Assembly (NCBI GenBank): GCA_028023455.1
Contig: JAQFVV010012535.1
Location: 2,172,001 to 2,236,000 of the forward strand
DNA length: 64,000 nt
Reading direction: 5' to 3'
Origin: Epiperipatus broadwayi
Lineage: Eukaryota; Onychophora; Udeonychophora; Euonychophora; Peripatidae
The first letter of the stretch is position 1. Every line of letters starts with the position of its first letter. Made by a program: the position numbers and the translations under genes. Below the pieces are notes generated by a model. It saw nothing but the letters and a program-made list of their open reading frames with translations. It made no database searches and was not told the DNA's origin. Shown piece after piece: positions 58,901 through 64,000 of the stretch.

Positions 58901-59349
58901 CTTTGAGATAATCCTCATAATGTAAACATGGTCTACCTCTACCATGAAAACCATGCTCAAATTTACTATAAAACATCTTTTTACGAAAGTCTTGCATTAT
59001 TTATTCATTTTACATATCCAATTATTAACACAGAGCTGTAAATAAATTAATATACATAGATTTTAAAATAAAAGAAAATATAGTATAATAAATACTTATA
59101 AATTAATAAGTTTAATTGATAATAAGAATACCTTGTTTATATATTTTTTCTTAGTCTTGGGGTTGTATTTAATTTTCTAAAATACGTTTATTTTACTCTA
59201 TTGTTTTGTCTGTCTGGATAAAGTTTTCTAACTCACTTTTCACTTTCTAATTTCTGATTTTATTGGAAGGGTGCATACATGTGTATTCACAATGTCATTA
59301 CATTTTTTTAGAATTTGCAAATAATTTTAGCCAAAAATTTTAATTTTTA
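55991..59349. other. AT-rich DNA, nothing firmly recognised
   Basis: A short segment at 57080-57170 (CAATCTCATCTGGGTTGGGA) stands out as less AT-rich but has no readable product. The remainder is low-complexity. Confidence 0.45.
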
Positions 59350-59600
59350 ATTTCATATATAATATTGATCCTAGTAGGATTTAGTGGCACTTTTTGTAAT
59401 TTAAAATTAAATGATTTATTGGTCAACTGATTTTTTTTATTTATCATACACTTTTATTTAACTTATTATTTTTGTTCTCTGTCTAGATAAATTCTAAATT
59501 AAATAAATTCACATGATTTCAATAATTCAGCATTTCATATATAAAAATAAAACATAGAAAAAAAAATATACCAGACTGTATATAGGAAGGCTGTCGTTTT
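59350..59600 (+). repeat. Dispersed repeat, second copy
   Basis: Aligns by eye with 51280-51490 with roughly 75% similarity, including GTAATTTWARAATTAARTGAT and CTAGATRAAWTCTAAWTTAAA. Confidence 0.55.
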
Positions 59601-60036
59601 TTTTAATTGTTTGCTTTAACATTTTTTTAAAGATTTAATGTAAATTAAATAAAACATTTTAATATTATATAAATAAATGTGGGAAATTTACAATTGAAAA
59701 ATTAAAAAAAAAATGTTTGGAACAACCATGTACCCAGCAAGGTATTAATAAAGCTAAAATAATAAAGCTAAATTGAAATTAAAATTTTTAAATATATCTT
59801 ATATTTGATATGTGAATTTGACAGCATTATGGACAACTATAAAAATTATGGTTTATTAATGGTGGAATTATTTCCTTAGAATAAAATATGCGTTATAATA
59901 AAAATTACGGATTATTAAATATAAAGAATGGAATTTCTTCCTTTGCATAAAATGCTTGTAATATAAATTATGCTTTAGTTATTGTAAATAAGCATTTATT
60001 TTTATAGCGCTATGTTTTATAAATTGTAATACATTA

Positions 60037-60298
60037 AAGGTCAGCCTTTTCAAGCTATTGTGCATGCGCTTTTTATGAGTGTTAATAATAAATGAATACT
60101 TTCATCCCAACACAAGATATAGTATTTAGGAAGGAATAAAATGAATCCCATATATAAGCATTTGGGTTGGAAAGAATAAATGGATTCATTTTATTCTTTC
60201 CTAAATACTATATCTTGTGTTGGGAGTGAAAGTATTCATTTATTATTAACACTTGTAAAAAGTGCATGCATGTACAATAGCTTGAAAAGGCTGATCTT
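60037..60298. mobile_element. Palindromic MITE with TA duplication
   Basis: The left arm (60037-60148) and right arm (60180-60298) are near-perfect inverted copies, from AAGGTCAGCCTTTTCAAGCT at the tip to AAATACTATATCTTGTG near the centre. Both tips abut TA (60035-60036 and 60299-60300), as in Tc1/mariner-type MITEs. There is no coding capacity; the arms are long enough for a stable RNA hairpin. Low divergence suggests recent insertion. Confidence 0.85.
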
Positions 60299-60479
60299 TA
60301 GTTATTGTAGTTATTTATTTATAAAAACAAATTTAAAGATTTTTAATTTATTTTTAACAGCATTACAAACAAGTGTAATATTTTTTTTTTAATTGGTTGT
60401 GAATTTGATGCATGACAGTGTTATGGACAAACATATATTCATATGGACAAACATACATTCACTTGGATTTTATATAGAT

Positions 60480-60815
60480 ATGAAAAAAATTAAAAAACAT
60501 TTATATTCATATAAATGCATTAAAAACTATTTTCTCCAGCTTTTCCAAATCAAATCATGGAATGTTCTATCAATTTTTATTGGCTTTTTATCAAATAAAA
60601 ATTACAATTTAACATTTTAAATGTAATATTCTTCATTGTTTTGCTGCTATGTTTTATGAAAAAAATATATCCCACTTTTATATTTATATAAAGTATAACT
60701 AAGAAAATTTCTAAACCATGAACATTCCATACTTATTTATGAAAGCTGAAGAAAATTTTTTTTCCTTTTTAGTGCATTTATGTGAATAAAAATATTTCTT
60801 GACATTTTTTAAATA
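60480..60815. repeat. Dispersed repeat, direct and inverted copies side by side
   Basis: 60480-60640 matches part of 51490-51690 directly. 60715-60815 matches the same part in reverse complement (CATACTTATTTATGAAAGCT, then GTGAATAAAAATATTTCTTGA). Together they form a loose foldback. Confidence 0.55.
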
Positions 60816-60830
60816 TTTTCTATTTTTTCT

Positions 60831-62149
60831 AGAAAATGCCAGCTAAAAACTTTAATCATTAATTTTTTTAAAGAATATTTATTGGAGTTAATCTGAATAA
60901 CTTTAAACTTAATATCTTAATATAATTTTAATTACCAAATTTTACAGGATATTGCCTGTAATATATGAAGAATAAAATTAATTGATAAATGATTATTTCT
61001 TTAAATTAGTATATTGTAGCAGTATAAAAATAAATGTTTAATATTTTGCAAATATATAATTGTTCACTAGATATTGAAATAATAATTACATTAAAATTAA
61101 TAATTGTAATATTGTTATTATTTAATATTTACATTTAATAAATCCAAATTATCAAAATACATTTAATAAATCCAAGAGGAAAAAAAGAATTGGTAAATGT
61201 TTATTTTTGTGATTACTACTAAATAAAAATGCTGTACCAATATAAAAATAAGTTTATTATAGACAATATATTATAAATATATATTTAATACTTAAAAATT
61301 TTAAAATTAAGTTATTATTTAATGTTTGCATTTAATAATTGTTTAATTCAGTAGCTTATGACTGCTTTAAAAATATGAGGATAGTTTTATAATGAGGAGT
61401 AAGAGATTTGGTGTAGAATTAGTAGTAATATGTTCTCTTAATTTGAAAAATTGTTAACTGGAAAAACTAGAGATCCTAGAATGAAGGATAATATCTTGTA
61501 CCTGTATTCAAATGTTAGAAAATATTAAATGCTACCTAAGTTCAAATTTTAAACTTTAGGCAACAGTAATACAAAATGATAATTTAATCAATATTTTTAA
61601 TAAAATCTGTTATGAATGTAAATAATTGATAAACTTGTAAAAATTATAAAATAATTTGAATTTTAAAAATAAAAATAAAAAGCTTTTGTTTTAAATAAAT
61701 TATGCTGTTTTTGCCTTTAAGTTTTCTTTTTCTAAAATGGCAAAGTTGTTTCTGAAGGTTTTATTGAACTAAAAGATTATAAGCTGTATTTTATACCATG
61801 TACATAGGACAAGGTAAAAGAAAATTATGAAGTTATAAATAACAACAACAAAAAAGAGATATGTGATTTACATAATATACATTTGTCTTTTTTATCTCAT
61901 GCAAGAGATGAACAAGTCAAAATTATATGTATAACAAATTGTCAATTTTGAAAGCAATTTAGCATTGTTTTCTGATCTCTGCATAGGAATTATAGCTTTC
62001 TATATTCATCATTGCATTAATGTTTTTTTTTGCTTTTTTGATTTTATTTATCCAGTCATCATTTTATAATAGTGAATCATGGCATAAACTCAAGTGAAAT
62101 TACATTAATGACCATGTATCTGAATAAATGTTTGTTGACGAGATTTTCT
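60831..62149. other. AT-rich DNA, nothing recognised
   Basis: No feature supported. Short AT-rich direct repeats (for example CATTTAATAAATCCAA at 61133 and 61160). Confidence 0.45.
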
Positions 62150-62540
62150 CATCCCTTATGTGTATAATATCCATTCTTGTATTTGAATCATACATAAATT
62201 TACATCTAATACATCATAAAAAGAATAGTGTAAATGTGCTAGCTCGAATGAGTGCAATATCTTGTTCACATGTATGGAGAAGTGTGTGTATGTTATAATT
62301 TTTGTTTTTAAATATTTTGGCATTACTATCAAACATGGCACATGTGAATAGAAAATGTGATTGCGTTTCTGACTCTCTTTGACATAGTTTGCATATATCT
62401 TCCATATTAGTGCAATTTCTTTTATATCGATAGAAATGAAGGGTGGATAGTGCTTTAAGATTTAATTTTATGAGAAAATCATAGTATTTTGGTTGCAGAG
62501 ACCAATATTTGAATTTTTTAGTCAATTGCTTATGTTTAAA
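62150..62540 (-). pseudogene. LINE 3' coding fragment with zinc knuckle
   Basis: On the minus strand the frame reads LNLKALSTLHFYRYKRN, then EDICKLCQRESETQSHFLFT and a final Cys, a CxxC...HxxxxC motif as at the end of the 40-43 kb LINE (FCKLC...HLLIEC). The spacing and the preceding helix are alike, so it is probably a relative of that LINE. It is truncated 5' and has no 3' tail that I could recognise. Confidence 0.55.
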
Positions 62541-64000
62541 ACAAGTTTGTTGTAATCATTTGCTGGAGAAGCACAGATTAATGAGGGTACCTCCTATTAT
62601 TTAAATATATTTTGGGGAGGGCAGTATATTAAATTGATATGCAGGAAATGAAATACTTTATTTATTAATATAAACTGAATGAAAACATTTATGAATGAGT
62701 AAATAAATGATTTAAATATTATAACCTGCACAATTTTGAAATAGTTTCAATAAATTAAAGTGAAGTGTATGAAATAATATATTAGATTAAAAAAAATTAA
62801 ATACTCCAAGAGTCATCTGTAAAATATCTGAAGTATTTGGTTATCTGATAAATTAGCTAACTTTTCACTTCTCTGAATAAATGTGATATCAAGCAAATTT
62901 TATTATTATTACATATCCATTCTACCTGTACGCACACCTATTTCCTACCAATAGGTTAATATAAAAGCATATTATTTAATTTAGTTAACTAGTTGATATT
63001 TCACAATAAGATCTGCTTAGAGGAACTTGTGACCAGACTACCCCCATTTCAAAATCAAATCGTCTGTTTACAGAAAACCCATCTACATGTTATAATAATG
63101 AAAATCTTCAAATATGAATTAGCTTGTATTTGTCAGGTAGTACATATACAATAATGCAAGGTTTTAATTAAAATAAGTAAATTTATTATTTTAAATTTTA
63201 ATTATCATTTTGTTGTCTTCTCATACAAAAAGGTATAAAAAAATAGTTGATCTTAGAATCACTTTGTAAACAAATTTTTAGAACTGATTAAATACTCTAA
63301 GCTGATTAATCCATATTTGCTAATTTAATTTTAATGCCTACCTCATTCAAATCTCTATTCTTTCTCCTACCATACTAAGTATAAATAAGCATTTTAGATC
63401 TCCTATTTATGACAATTTTTTTATTTTCCATCAATTGGCTATTTTGTTTCAAATACAAAGAATTCTTCTAGATATGGCAATTAGTTGAAGGGCAACTTCA
63501 GTTTAACAGGCATTGCTTTAATGTGATAATTTCTAAAAATTCAATAAAAACAAATAGAATAAGAATCCTAATTATTATTCAAGGCTGTGTATGTTATTTG
63601 TGCAACTAATGTACATTTACAAAAAAAACAAAAACATAATTGAATTAATAATTATGTAAAAGATAATCATATCATTTCTTCTCATTAGTGCCATTAAACA
63701 ATGATGTTTAAAGCTGCAAAGATATTCTTGCTTCAGTTACAAGAAAGAGACTTTAAGAAAATAAGTGATTTATTTATTCATGCTCTCACTTCTAGACACT
63801 TAAGATTGGCTCATATAAGGGCATTTAAGTTCAAAAATAAAACGGTCATTCTTATTTTCTTAAATTCTTTATGTTGTGACTGGGGTGAGATTATTCTTGC
63901 AGTTTCAACAGCACTGTTTATGGTGATAGTGAGAATGGATGATTACCTTCTATATAATTACAATCTAAACATTGAGCTTGTAGAATTTATTGATTATTAC
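62541..64000. other. AT-rich DNA, nothing recognised
   Basis: No feature supported up to the window end. Confidence 0.5.

Overview
This window is strongly AT-rich eukaryotic nuclear DNA from an invertebrate animal. It has no operons or bacterial-style genes, almost no long open reading frames outside transposons, tRNA-derived SINEs, RTE-type LINEs, Penelope-like elements (PLEs), and one exon-like open frame with a consensus splice donor. An AT-rich mollusc or chelicerate would fit, but the sequence alone does not settle it. Nearly every recognisable feature is a mobile element or its remains. The rest looks like intron or intergenic DNA.

Layout. 82-7113: a young 7.0 kb LTR retrotransposon on the minus strand, with two near-identical 2.2 kb LTRs and a short interior that encodes a coiled-coil gag-like protein but no polymerase. 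8181-13914: SINEs, a foldback element and a decayed RTE copy. 14062-15933: a PLE (truncated reverse transcriptase plus GIY-YIG endonuclease) with inverted arms, a one-sided 33-bp extension, a tRNA-like segment, a hammerhead-like motif and a perfect 13-bp target duplication. 18065-21332: a long RTE LINE with endonuclease and reverse transcriptase, broken by a few frameshifts. 26191-26402: an exon-like segment resembling the region just before the conserved C-terminus of NELF-A (weak identification). 27170-29766: a pogo/Tigger-like DNA transposon carrying nested inverted-repeat units and a short TTAGGG-type telomeric tract. 30756-31015: a CpG-containing island with CRE and X-box matches that may be a promoter. 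34830-39065: two more decayed LINE remnants and a 230-240-bp tandem repeat.

39827-44990: a composite of a small palindromic PLE derivative, a cytosine-poor LINE (40230-43262), and a second PLE (43263-44990) with its own inverted arms, starting directly at the LINE tail. 46943-51062: two SINEs and a second palindromic PLE derivative with a perfect 12-bp target duplication. 53318-55987: a possible solo LTR. 59350-62540: a dispersed repeat family, a palindromic MITE with TA duplication, and a LINE 3' fragment.

The most interesting theme is the PLE system. The same terminal sequence occurs as the inverted arms of a PLE copy and, alone, as two short palindromes. Those palindromes sit between their own target duplications and each keep the one-sided extension, which suggests that the terminal repeat can be mobilised as a stand-alone foldback unit.
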